Of a stretch of DNA of 64,000 nt, positions 12,758-23,924 are shown piece after piece. Positions within the stretch are counted from its first letter, which is position 1; each line of letters opens with the position of its first letter. The stretch is from the NCBI RefSeq assembly GCF_027580225.2, contig NW_027395284.1, positions 2,499,478-2,563,477 of the forward strand, written 5' to 3'. Position numbers and translations under genes: made by a program. This stretch comes from Misgurnus anguillicaudatus (taxonomy: Eukaryota; Chordata; Actinopteri; Cypriniformes; Cobitidae). The notes under the pieces were generated by a model. That model was not told the origin of the DNA. It ran no database searches and saw only the letters and a list, made by a program, of their open reading frames with translations.

Positions 12758-13681
12758 TATCCCAGGTGAAAAAGTAGTACACTTCCATAATGTACTTACA
12801 GTGCTCTATTTTTAAACTAATTTATACTTGATATACTAAAAATTATTCTTTAGTACTTTTTAAGATGTTCTTAAGATTATCTAAGTGTACTTATGTGTGC
12901 TGTTTTGAGACATGATTATTAACTAAAATGTGCTTTGAATATACTATCTCTGTTTTAAAAATGTATTAGTTAAAACTTGTAAACTTGAACCCAACTTTCA
13001 AAGATGGGTTCAAGTTTACTACGAGTGGTACCTAAATACATTTTTAAAATACATTTTTAGCACATTTTAGTTCATATTCATGGTGTCTCAAAAATAGAAC
13101 AGGGAAGTACAATTATACCTTGTTCACACTGTCAGTCTAAATCTGATTTTGGTGGATATTTGAATCCAGTCACATTTAGAAAGTGTGAACTGCCAAAAAC
13201 CACATGAAATCAGTGTTTTTTCAAATCTGTTTCGGGCTACATCCATGGGTGGTTTAAAATCCTTTTCAAATCGCATTTCTGGAAATCCAAGTCAGTCTGA
13301 CCGCTCTGATCGCATTTGTGTAGCTTTTCGGTTATGTCATGCTGTTGCGTCACGTAAAACATAAACACGTCAGATGTTGAGGCAGATTGTCGTGCCAGTG
13401 CAACGTCATTGCCATAGAAACATTGTAGATAATCCAGAAAACGGCAGAACGCTACAGGACGCACAGAACGGTTGTGATCCACAATATGGACAATGAGTTT
13501 GTCAAATCCGATATGCCCTGAAATCTAATTTAGACTGACATTGTGAACAATGTACAAGATGTTCTTAAGGTTGTCTTAAGAAGTACAAAAGAAGAATTTT
13601 TAGTATATTATGTACAAAATTAGTGCATGAAAATAGAGCACTTTAAGTACATTATGGACGTGTACTTTTTCACCTGGGATA
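12758..13681. mobile_element. Long-TIR element, interrupted by a second element
   Basis: The left end TATCCCAGGTGAAAAAGTA and the right end TACTTTTTCACCTGGGATA are exact complements over 19 bases, followed inward by further pairing (TACACTTCCATAATGTACTT; GAGCACTTTAAGTACATTAT). No coding content. Another element is inserted at 13116-13554. Confidence 0.8.
13116..13554. mobile_element. Nested element with TACCTTGTTCACA ends
   Basis: The left end TACCTTGTTCACACTGTCAG and the right end GACATTGTGAACAATGTA pair imperfectly, extending inward through AGTCTAAATC. It sits wholly inside the element at 12758-13681, so it inserted later. Confidence 0.65.
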
Positions 13682-14723
13682 ACTTTTTATTTTATCTCAT
13701 CTCCATGGTATTTCAAAACTTCTTTCTAATGCAGAAAACAAGGTATGTTGGTAAGCAAACAATACTTGCCCTCTTTGACTTTTTGGCTGTTGTACATTAT
13801 GGAATGAGAACGTTCTTAAAATACTTCAGTTTTACAGAATCAAGTGATGTGGTTTTGAATAACATTAAATGGTAAATAAGAGATTTTCTGAACTTATTAA
13901 TAAACATAAAATAATTGTATCATTGTCATGCTCACCTGCAGGATACAGATGCACCCAGTACCCAGGAGGCGATCCAGAAGATGGTGATGTGAGTCCTTGT
14001 TGTAAAAATGTATGGTTCAGACATCGAAGACAGCCCAGCAGATGTTGGAGTGTTATTGAAGGGATTAAGAGTTCTTGGACCTCAACAACATTGTGTATGC
14101 GACAACCATGCTGATGGGACTGATATATGCACTGAACTTGAGCTACTTTCCTGAATTCAGGTACACTTTTGAAGTATTGCAGTTGTTGTTTCTGGAGCTA
14201 GATGGGAAGTAACTATCTCATAAAGTTCAGATGCTGAAGACCAAGCCTTTTGCAGATGTTTTGAGAAAGGAATGTTTTAATATTTCATATGTAAATGCCA
14301 TGTTTTTGAAATGGAGTTTTCGTGCATTTCATTTGTCAGTAACTGTAAAAAAATTGTAATGTTGTTATAAGGTTACATTGTAATATCCAAAGTCCTTAAA
14401 AACTTTGCAAGTTTTTCAAGTTGATGAGTGCATCTCATTTGTTGGTATATCCTTTACAGTATCTGTAGTTTAAGTGCAATAAACATGGCTTGAAGAACTG
14501 GTGTATGAGATTTCTTTTTTGAATAAAATGAATGCTATATAGAGTTTATTACAAAAAGTATATTTTTGTGTGTGATGTACTTGAAATAGACATTGTTGTG
14601 TTAAAGTAACTAAAAGTAATTGGATGGAACCACTGTCCACAATGTAATTGAGTTGTATGAATAAACTACTCTTGAGTTGGACAAGCAAAAAATATTTGAT
14701 TCGTTTGAACAAGTTAAACACAT

Positions 14724-15223
14724 NNNNNNNNNNNNNNNNNNNNNNNNNNNNNNNNNNNNNNNNNNNNNNNNNNNNNNNNNNNNNNNNNNNNNNNNNNNNN
14801 NNNNNNNNNNNNNNNNNNNNNNNNNNNNNNNNNNNNNNNNNNNNNNNNNNNNNNNNNNNNNNNNNNNNNNNNNNNNNNNNNNNNNNNNNNNNNNNNNNNN
14901 NNNNNNNNNNNNNNNNNNNNNNNNNNNNNNNNNNNNNNNNNNNNNNNNNNNNNNNNNNNNNNNNNNNNNNNNNNNNNNNNNNNNNNNNNNNNNNNNNNNN
15001 NNNNNNNNNNNNNNNNNNNNNNNNNNNNNNNNNNNNNNNNNNNNNNNNNNNNNNNNNNNNNNNNNNNNNNNNNNNNNNNNNNNNNNNNNNNNNNNNNNNN
15101 NNNNNNNNNNNNNNNNNNNNNNNNNNNNNNNNNNNNNNNNNNNNNNNNNNNNNNNNNNNNNNNNNNNNNNNNNNNNNNNNNNNNNNNNNNNNNNNNNNNN
15201 NNNNNNNNNNNNNNNNNNNNNNN
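14724..15223. other. Assembly gap (500 N)
   Basis: Exactly 500 undetermined bases, a conventional placeholder length; true size unknown. It lies just after the SAMD3-like pseudogene. Confidence 0.99.
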
Positions 15224-15644
15224 TTTTGTGTCATTGGTGCCATCCTAACCGGTCAACCGGTGCCTGTTACAGAATCTTGAATTTGTTTCTGGTGATTTAA
15301 ATTCAGCAGCTAAATTACAAGAATATGTAACCACATTGATATTTGGAGTTATGACAATACACTAAAACAATGGTGCACCATCTGTACTATTTTTTTTATT
15401 TCATTGGTTCACATCCCTATATGTGTAAGCCATGTGTTATTTAACAATTATACAAATGTTACTGCCAACTGGATAGCAAGTCTGTTTAAGTTACTTGCCA
15501 AGCCTGTTTGTACTTACATTTGGAGAGTGCTCATTTCGAACCCTGGATCTAAAGACCAAAAATGATTCAAAAGTGTCGTACAATAAATACAATAAAGACT
15601 CCACCGACACGACATACAGCTCTCCAACTCAATTCAAACAGTAG

Positions 15645-16163
15645 GTCCAATTCCAAATCGCATACTTATGCACTACAGTATCCCATTTTATAGTATAAAT
15701 ACTAGTGCAAGTAGTGTGTTCACATTGGATATAAAAAAACTGTACAATTTAAGTACCCGAATGATGCACCATTCAATTGAATAAATTAAGTTTGTAAAGC
15801 TGGATGTTTCACATACTCAATGGTTGCAGTTTTGCATACGTGACGGAAGAGAGGTGGGGCTATTAGAAGCAGTGAAAGGAAACTTCACCTGTGGAGACGA
15901 TTATACTTTAGTATACTTAAGTGCAAAGCAGATAACACTGGCATTAAAAGAACAATGTAATAGATTTTTATTGACTTGTATTATAAACTATACGTATGAC
16001 ATCATTTGTGCTCATCTGTGAAACCGCTTATACTTTCGCATTGTAAAAAACATTAATTGTTCCATTTGGGATGACACTACTCTTTAAAAATTCATACACC
16101 AGATGGTTGACTACATAGTGCATAGTTTAAGTGCATAGTGTATGACTTGTCATTTAGGACACA
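15645..16163. mobile_element. MITE with GTCC...AAATCGCATAC ends
   Basis: The ends GTCCAATTCCAAATCGCATA and TATGACTTGTCATTTAGGAC pair imperfectly, with TGCACTAC/GTGCATAGTG repeats just inside. An old, diverged copy. The region 15224-15644 shows no gene. Confidence 0.55.
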
Positions 16164-16620
16164 GCTAGTGTTGTGTTGCCCAGCCAAACCCTCCACACCT
16201 CAATGATTATAAAATAAGATTACATTTCTGTCCCTATACTGTAGACTTTGACACTACTGGGGTAATTAGTTTGTGGCTGGAATAGATTAAATATTTAGGT
16301 ATGAAATATTTAGGGCCCTCCAGTGGGACTGAACTTCAAATGGAAATCTCGCTGACCTTCCGGAAATGTGCTAAGTAGAGAAACTAGGAATGCATGTTAA
16401 TATGTCCAGCCCTCATTTCAGTGCATGTCCACAACAACAAATAGACGATAGATATCTTGGGCTCAGATGCAAAAGCAGCTAAACGCCACCTCTGTCAAAA
16501 ATTATATAATGATTTTGACCGAATGCTCTCGGCACATATAATACGTTTACAAAATACTTTCGCTTCAATTTTCGCTTAATCCCGCCCTCAGGCCATTCAG
16601 AAATACCGCTTTCTTGGCAG
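16164..16620. other. No gene seen
   Basis: AT-rich, no repeat ends and no coding signal recognised. Confidence 0.45.
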
Positions 16621-17351
16621 TTAAAGGAATATTCTACTCATTTTCAATATTAAACTATGTTATTACCTTAACTAAGAATTGTTGATACATCCCTCTATCA
16701 TCTGTGTGCGTGCACGTAAGTGCTGGAGCGCGCTGCGACACTTCGATAGCATTTAGGTTAGTCCCATTCATTCAATGGTACCATTTAGAGATAAAGTTAG
16801 AAGTGACCAAACACATCAATGTTTTTCCTATTTAAGACGAGTAGTTATACGAGCAAGTTTGGTGGTACAAAAGAAAACGTAGCGCTTTTCTAAGCGGATT
16901 TAAAAGAGGAACTATATTTTATGGCGTAATAGCACTTTTGGGAGTACTTCAACTCGGCGCAGTAACACCCTCCCTCTCCCATTATGAGAGTGAGAAGGGG
17001 AGCTGACTTTTCAGGCGAGTCGAAGTACTCCTAAAAGTGCTATTACGCCATAAAATATAGTTCCTCTTTTAAATCCGCTTAGAAAAGCGCTACGTTTCAT
17101 TTTGTACCACCAAACTTGCTCGTATAACTACTCGTCTAAAATAGGAAAAACGTTGATGTGTTTGGTCACTTCTAACTTTATCTCTGATTGGTACCATTGA
17201 ATGAATGGGGCTAAGCTAAATGCTATCGAAGTGTCGCAGCGCGCTCCAGCACTTACGTGCACGCACACAGATGATAGAGGGATCTATCAACAATTCTTAG
17301 TTAAGGTAATAACATAGTTTAATATTGAAAATGAGTAGACTATTCCTTTAA
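16621..17351. mobile_element. 731-bp hairpin element, arms about 340 bp
   Basis: The left half (TTAAAGGAATATTCTACTCA onward) and the right half (ending TATTCCTTTAA at 17351) are inverted copies for nearly the whole length, e.g. GTGCTGGAGCGCGCTGCGAC against GTCGCAGCGCGCTCCAGCAC. A short unpaired centre lies at about 16965-17010. A few substitutions separate the arms. Fold-back MITE without coding capacity. Confidence 0.85.
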
Positions 17352-17564
17352 ATCCGTTAAACGGCACAACGATTTTTCTGTAAAGTTTTGTAAACTCCGA
17401 AGACTTTTTTTACACAAATTTGTTAAAAAATGACAGTAAAGGGTGACTGGAGACTTTTTATAAGTGGAGAGATTTGCATGCACTTAGAGGGTTTTGCAGC
17501 TAAAGACATTCAAAATGTGTTAAATACCAATGATACCATTCAATACCATTTCAATTATTGACTA

Positions 17565-18089
17565 ATGCGACTTTCACATAGGACGCGGTGTGCGCTCGCT
17601 ATGAAACCCATTCATTTCAATGGCTTGCGCCATGCCAGGGCGGTTTGTTGTTGCGTCAAGCAAAGCGCGAGCTCTGTGACGATTACCTGCGCGGCCAGTA
17701 GAAACGGGGCATCCAAACAAGCACCAAACTCAAAATGGACGAAAAACTTATACTGTTTGTTTCGGAATTCCCAGAGCTTTATAATACAAGTTTACGCTCC
17801 TACAGAGACATCGGAAGGAAAGCCGTGTCATGGAAACAAGTAGCAATTCAAGTTGGCATGCCAGGTGTGTTTTAAGTCAGGTAGCTTGATGTAGGTAAGC
17901 AGCTTAAAGTTACGTGAAATGGAGACGGGCAACATCAGTCTCTGTATTCCTCATCCACTATTTAACCCAAATATAAACACTGTAATAATTTACTGAAAAC
18001 TCCGCCTACTTCGGTCTGGCCAGCAGAGCGCTAATCGCTAAACCCAGTGGCAAGCACAGCGCACACCGCGTCCTATGTGAAAGCCGCAT
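17565..18089. mobile_element. Harbinger/PIF-type non-autonomous element
   Basis: Inverted ends: ACTTTCACATAGGACGCGG near 17570 and CCGCGTCCTATGTGAAAG ending near 18085, followed inward by TGTGCGCT/AGCGCACA. The element carries a short MADF-like reading frame (17735-17875), typical of the second protein of PIF/Harbinger elements, which supports the class. The transposase is absent. Confidence 0.7.
17735..17875 (+). pseudogene. MADF (Myb/SANT-like) exon fragment of a Harbinger element
   Basis: An open frame of 46 codons begins with ATG at 17735 and reads MDEKLILFVSEFPELYN, then SYRDIGRKAVSWKQVA and QVGMPG. This is the start of a MADF DNA-binding domain. The frame then runs into GGTGTG (a possible splice donor at the G-GT after CCA) and a TAA stop at 17873-17875. 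MADF domains are normally about 80-90 residues, so only the first half is present. In PIF/Harbinger elements the MADF/Myb-like protein helps the transposase enter the nucleus and bind DNA. Here it is a stranded fragment with no stop or frameshift inside. Confidence 0.6.
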
Positions 18090-18689
18090 GATAGTCAAGG
18101 TCAGATGCACTTAGAGGGCTTCACACCTATTCATTTTTACATATGCCGTATAAAAATGACGATCAACAGGCTGCCATTCCTGCAACAAAATTTCTAAGCT
18201 GAGGTTTCACATATCACATATTTTTATTATTCAGTGTATCTTGTCATTAAAAAAGCTTTTAAAGCAATGCATGAACATTTATTATTAAAATTATGAAAAT
18301 ATTTTACAAAAAGAAATATTGAATATAAAAGGCCGTCAACTGTAACACAGAATACTCAGTTTTAGATATGAATGATTTTCTATGGAGGGACATGTTGGTA
18401 CGGTCTACAGCATCAACATCAGAGGCCGCGAAAAAGCAGCAGAGCGGGGAAATGAAAGGAGGAGAGAGCAGAAAGGCAAGTGTGAAATATTCAGCACTGA
18501 ACTCTGCTCCCGGTGAAGAAAGAGCGAGAGCGAGAATGATTGAAATAAAGATAATGCGGCCACGTTACACAAACTCTCCGTCTCATTTATCCTCTTTGTG
18601 CCCACAGAGAAATTAACCATTGCGCTGATAACTTTCCCACACTGTCTTAAAGGATACTGAACAAGTCATTAGCTTTTTGTTATACAGAT
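18090..18689. other. No gene seen
   Basis: AT-rich then purine-rich DNA; no recognisable repeat ends or exons. Confidence 0.4.
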
Positions 18690-19130
18690 TCTGATGTTTG
18701 CCCCCTGTTGTTTGAATTATGAAAACTGTCCTGCTTTATGGGCATCCCATATGCAAATGATCATGTCACAGCACTGCGTCGATGAGAAGAAACACATTGA
18801 CTGGAAGTCACAAGTGTGGACCAAAGAGGAAAATGAATCAGCAGGCGCAGACGAATGGCCAAAGTCACATTCACTGCAAGTGCCCATCTGGAGAGTTTGG
18901 CTGTCTGCTCTCACTGTAAACTGTGATGGAGCCAAAGATGCCTCTGCCACATCGACACACAAAAACTAACAGATTACCCTCATCTCTGCTACTCAAACCA
19001 CAACGGGAAAAAAAATCAGACTTATGAATCGCATGAATGACGATTCTGTGTTTTAAGTAGGTGGATTTCTGAATATAGGTCAGTCGAAGACATTGCGGTC
19101 TCCGTTCCATCTACTTCCCGTTGTATGCAC
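18690..19130. promoter_or_regulatory. Candidate conserved non-coding block
   Basis: A low-repeat, GC-balanced stretch containing an octamer ATGCAAAT at 18751-18758. Short open frames exist on both strands but neither shows a known domain. The regulatory suggestion rests on composition and one motif. Confidence 0.2.
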
Positions 19131-19340
19131 TTGATACTCCAATAATCTGTTGCGCAATACGTCTCCTCTCTGTTAGAGAACATTGCAATCTATCGTCTCT
19201 GCTTTCTCCATACCCAGACCATTAGATCAGACATCAAAGGTTTGGTTATTTAAAGTACACCCAGAGAGGGACAGCACACAGCAGTGTGTGTGCGTCGACG
19301 GATGAATGGGTTTTAAACAGAATACATTAACAACAGAGAG

Positions 19341-19368
19341 TGTGCGTGTGTGTGTGTGTGCGTGTGCA
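19341..19368. repeat. Short (TG)n tract
   Basis: TG dinucleotide run with two CG interruptions. 19131-19340 and 19369-19955 contain no recognisable gene. Confidence 0.8.
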
Positions 19369-20710
19369 TACCACGCTACAACAGTTGACATGACATCAGG
19401 TAAGGATAAATGCTTTCGTCCTAACTGTGTTCCTCAAGGTGGTTAGAAAGGACAAGATAAGAGTTATAAAAAGACCTGTATGAGGGCTAAAAACATGACT
19501 CTGATTCTGAATGAAACAAAACATGATTTGACCGTGCATGCACAGAAACTGTATATTAAAAGCATCAATCATTTCATTTCACAGTTGAAAGAAAAATCGT
19601 TTTCAATCATTTTCTTTGATTTTTTGCCTCTACCTAAGATCATTAAGTCAATGTAATTTTTAAAGGGCACAAAGTCTAATGTACCGCTGCTGAATTATTT
19701 AAAATGCTACTGAGAGCTTGAAAGTAACTAAGTTATAAGCAGCAATTCAAAGGACACAGTCTTGAAATAAGACAGGTTCACCATTTTTTCCACTTGTCCA
19801 GTGTTTTTAACATTTACCTATTGACATCTTAATTTTTTTCACATAAAGATGACCTAAATATGCAACTTAAGTGAACGATGGGCAAATATCTGTACACCCT
19901 AAAAAAATACTGGTTATTTTCAAAAAGAGACGAACTCAACCCAAGGGGTTGTAATTTAAAGGTATAGCGGAAGATTTTCGTTTTCCGGGTGAATCACCTC
20001 TGATTCATTCTGATTATATGTTGACGTATAACCGTCGTACGTGCTCGCCTCTAGGTTCGCTTTCTGCACATGCGCACTTTCACGTGTATGTGTGTTGTGC
20101 TACGGTTTCAACCATTCATTGAAGGTCGCGTTCTCACTGTGTTTTTTTTCAAAATGTCTGAGGGTCGCAAGAGAAAAAGTGTCTACGAATTGTATGACAA
20201 GAAGAAAGGACTATAAAGAAAGAAACAAGACCAGAGTGTTTATGGGAGGCTATTTCACACGCTGGCTGCTGGCGTGAGCTAAAAGGACAGGTTGGGCTTC
20301 CCACGCGAAGTTTCTACTGGAAAGGTACATTTTGTCATGCTATTTGGAGAAATCCATTTAAAATCACTGCTAGTAAAAGTTGATGTAAGCTATGATTAGC
20401 GATGCTAGCCCTGGCACGAGTCACGAACCGCACAGACACGGTAAACATGCCGACAGCAACTTGTAAACAGAGCGAAGAGAAGAACTAAGCTCATGCATGC
20501 TCTCTCTCTAGGGCTTTTCACACCTGAAATTGTTAACCCTGGGTTATTCTAAACCCAGGGTTAACGGAATCCTGGGTTATTTTTTTCATGTTTCACACTG
20601 TTCAAACTTAACCAGGGGTTAAGAGATAACCCTGGGTATTCATAATTTGACGTTTCACACTGTGCATTCCTAAACCCTGGGTCAGGAGTCTCCAACCCAG
20701 TTTCAATACA

Positions 20711-22516
20711 CAAGCCCGTAGGCAGGGGGGGTTCGGGTGGTTCGAACGAACCCCCCCTCACTGCCAAAAGGTCCAGAATTTAAGTCGTTTTTTCGCTTGA
20801 TTATTGTCATCATTGTTTTAATAAATGCTTGTGACAAATATTCTGGGTTCCTGTTTCAAATTAATATGATACATTATTGAAGCTGAACGCATGATTTCTG
20901 TCATTTTCTGATGCTCGTTTTATTTGACTCAACGCTCAGCGCTCGTTTGACTTCTGGCTGCGCTGCGCAGACCGATCGGCATGTGACGTCTTAGCACCGC
21001 GAGACCGATTCAATAGTAAATGACTCAGTATGCTTTAAAATAGATCTCGCGGTAGTGTGGTGTCACAAGCCAACATGTCTGAGCCGCACCCCGTTAAGTA
21101 AGATAAAGTCAAAATTATTCCGAGATGACCAATAAAATCAGACCAGGCAGACAGAGGTGCAACACAGGGGTCAGATGCGCAGTTAGTGGAAGTGCAAGAA
21201 AGATATAAGTAATCAAACGCTGACTATTATACAGCAGTTTAATGATGTGAAACATGAAACGCATTGATTGTCAAGGTGACAAGACAAGAAACATTACTGC
21301 AGCTGAGCACATATGGGTGTCCAAATTTAATGCGTTGCTTTAACTCCCTCCAGTAATTCACTTCCCATTATTCAGCGTGTTTATTAACAAAATTCAACAC
21401 CACTCTTTAATTCTTTAAGATATCTTTTTTACTGTATGATTAGATTCACTTTGTTGTACTGAACTGCTGCGAAGCTTGAATTTGAAAGACGCGACGCATC
21501 ACGTGCGCGGTACAACGCTTCATCCACCGGTAATGCGCGTGCACGGAGTTTAAATGAGCCCATATTCATCTTTTGGCTTAAACATTTTATTGCATTCGGT
21601 CTTTAAGCCCAATAAACAGTACCTGTTGAAGTCATTAAAGTTAATTAAACAACAAAAGAAGAGAAAGTCACTCACTGGTCCTGACTGTAACCTATAGTGT
21701 TGAGCTCTGCTATTAAAGTAAGTTTATGGTTTGTCGTGGAATTTTGATTTTCTGAACAACTTTTACTAAAGTTACTGCAGTTAACAAGAAGCCTTTTGCT
21801 TCATTAACAGACATTAAATCAGATGTGAGAAGTTTAAAATTAAGGCTTGCATTATGTTTGCATCTTACACAGTTAGTATAATGCATGCAGGGCAAGAAGA
21901 ATATTTATCTAATGTGGGGTAATGTGAAGTAATCGTGGATCATTTATGCTTTTTTATAATTACAGTTTTCTTTCAAAGGATAGGACCCCCTTAAGTAGCC
22001 TCTGCCAACCTATTTATACAATTCTAGTTCCCTGCATTACTGATGTTGTATTTAAGCATATAAAGTGTATAATAAGTGTGTGCATATTTTGAATTAATTT
22101 AATAAACTAATTATTGATGGCCTTTAGTTAATTCACTAAAATGATCCTATATTAAGTGAGCCTATGTTTACTTTACTGACAGCCCAGTGTGCCCAGGATG
22201 GTAAAATAATTATTACAATGCATTCCTATAATGACCAACACAAATCTTCTGCATACTGACATGGTTTGAAATCTATAGTTATTTGATTCTTTGGTTTTCT
22301 GATGTTTTTTTGACATTCATATATGTAGAGCAGAAAAATAATTTTTTTTCCTGGGGGCATGCCCTAGAAAAATACATATATGGACCTCGGTATTTATAAA
22401 ATCCTGCGTATGGCCCCGCTCATAATTAAATACAAAAGGAGGAGAAAAACTGCAAAAAAAGGTCCACTTTTTGAAAAAAAGAACCCCCCCCTTTCAATAG
22501 GCTGGCTACGGACCTG
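20711..22516. mobile_element. Third-layer element, G-run ends
   Basis: The left end CAAGCCCGTAGGCAGGGGGG and the right end (reverse complement CAGGTCCGTAGCCAGCC) are similar inverted ends. The shared flank ATACA on both sides may be the remains of a target duplication. The 1.8-kb interior is AT-rich with no coding region recognised. Confidence 0.5.
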
Positions 22517-22581
22517 ATACACCTGCCTGTAATTATCAAGCCTTGATTAGCTACTTCAACTGTGTTTAATTAGGGTCATAA

Positions 22582-23550
22582 TAGGGCTGGGCGATTAATC
22601 GAAAAATAACCGAAACCGAAATTTAGAACCTCTAACCGACATTATTTTATCATGTCGGTTATTTCGGTTTTTAATCCTGTTAAAAATTTCCCTTTAAAAA
22701 CAAACTGCTGCGTGTGATGTTGTGTAACTCCGCCCCGTCCTGTCAGTGGCACAGCGAAACATGGAGGAGAACTCAAACACTGTTTAACTGAGCAGCAGGA
22801 TCATCTAGTGCCCAAAAGAAGCACAGTACTTTTTTTAAGAAGTACTCGCGAATGTGCAGGCACCTGTGACAAAAATACGGAATGCGCGGTCGGGTTTTTA
22901 CCGCACACGCGCTCAGTTTAATCTACCGATGGGTCTCTAAGCAGCCCGGGTAATGTCATCACATCTCACTCACTCAAAACCGCGAAAAGACGCGCCTGCG
23001 TGAGTTTAATTAGACACTTCAGAGATGACGGAGAGAGAGAACGGGAGAACTTCTAGTCTACATTAACACCAAAAGCATTACAGATGAGAATAAATGGCTT
23101 AGACATCAGTGCCCAGTTAAGAAAAAATGGATTGAATACAAGAAACGTGTAAAGGATACAGTCCAAGTATGTATTTTGCCCTACTCATCTCATTACAATA
23201 TGCTATCTGGATACAACTTATTGTGTATGTATCTGATGTCTATAATTAGTCATGGGGGTTGTATGATTCTTTGGTTAATAACTTCCCATTCTGAAAGTTT
23301 CATCAATTGTATATAATGACATGCAACATCTGCATAGAGTTAAGTCTATTTAATATTTTTCAGTAATGCAGTTATTTTGGGAAAAATGTGAATAATTGCA
23401 TTGCAGGCTGATTTAAGGTGTGCTCTAAACTTTCCAACCTTGTCAGTGAACTACAGTATGAGGCAAAAAAATAATCGTTTATTAATCGTAACCAATGTCA
23501 AATGTTAGATTAACCGAGGTTTTGATTTTAGGTCAAATCGCCCAGCCCTA
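22582..23550. mobile_element. Third-layer hAT element with perfect 8-bp target duplication
   Basis: The ends TAGGGCTGGGCGAT and ATCGCCCAGCCCTA are exact complements and are flanked by identical 8-mers GGTCATAA at 22574-22581 and 23551-23558. This is the hAT signature and indicates recent or well-preserved insertion. Internal sequence is non-coding apart from tiny frames. Confidence 0.85.
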
Positions 23551-23924
23551 GGTCATAACATTCTAACCCTGCTTCGTTTCACACTGCATGCGTTTGGCAC
23601 CACAATGCGGGGTTAACACCACAAATGCGGTGCTAACCCTGCTCCAGAGCAGGGTTTCATAACCCTGGGTAAAAAGCGGTGCTAACACCGCTTTCAAATT
23701 ACAGGTGTGAAACGCTCCTTAACCCAGGGTTAAAAGCAGGGTTTAGAATGAAGATAACCCAGGGTTAAGCGCAGTGTGAAAACCCCTTCTGTCTCGTGCA
23801 CACGTTTAACAGGCGTTCCCTCTCGGGAGGAGGGAGAGTGTTGCGTGTGCATTTTTTTTTTTTAAATATGGATGGACTGTTCTTTTAAATAATTCTGGAA
23901 AATCTTCCGCTATACCTTTAATTT

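Larger units (their letters stand above)
9655..14490 (+). pseudogene. SAMD3-like multi-copy fish gene, degenerate copy
   Basis: Exon remnants in order match a fish-expanded family usually annotated sterile alpha motif domain-containing protein 3-like; its biological function is unknown to me. 10658-10933 encodes a zinc-finger-like piece (CKAC...H...H, then C-x4-C...HKNRKH). 11290-11964 encodes a PB1-like piece and linker (STLKVVFL; KTFSIRRHEVV; DFKTRWPALF). The exon from about 12043 encodes EFKRIATAPLVSTYLAKMDQ. The exon ending at 12700 encodes VYLNEDLTSLIKEYL. The exon from 13942 encodes the C-terminal region (MLMGLIYALNLSYFPEFRYT). Good acceptors and donors flank several exons, and AATAAA lies at 14478-14483. 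The copy is broken: in-frame stops at 11399-11401 (TAG), 11855-11857 (TGA), 12160-12162 (TGA) and 13990-13992 (TGA), and a frameshift near 14075. Its introns carry MITEs at 10321, 12303 and 12758. The 13-kb exon is followed by 3' UTR-like sequence. The family name is from memory of its C-terminal motifs; the pseudogene status is read directly. Confidence 0.65.
20510..23787. mobile_element. Second-layer element with AACCCAGGGTTA palindromes
   Basis: The left end AGGGCTTTTCACACCTG and the right end GTGTGAAAACCCCT form the inverted ends. Both flanks carry arrays of the palindromic motif AACCCTGGGTT/AACCCAGGGTT (20534-20690 and about 23620-23770), a sub-terminal repeat pattern typical of transposase-binding regions. 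No transposase remains. Confidence 0.65.
19956..23922. mobile_element. Outer element of a four-layer transposon nest
   Basis: The ends TTTAAAGGTATAGCGGAAG (19956) and CTTCCGCTATACCTTTAA (to about 23922) are exact complements, giving a span of nearly 4 kb. Most of the length is later insertions: 20510-23787, and within that 20711-22516 and 22582-23550. The element-specific part at 19975-20509 is GC-richer and includes short open frames without a recognised domain. Confidence 0.75.

Noticed and set aside
11399..13992. Idea that the in-frame TGA codons are read as selenocysteine or by readthrough
   Set aside because: There is also a TAG and a frameshift, and no sign of a selenocysteine-insertion element; ordinary decay is simpler.
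14470..15300. Long frames through the run of N
   Set aside because: Undetermined bases give no stop codons; nothing is encoded.
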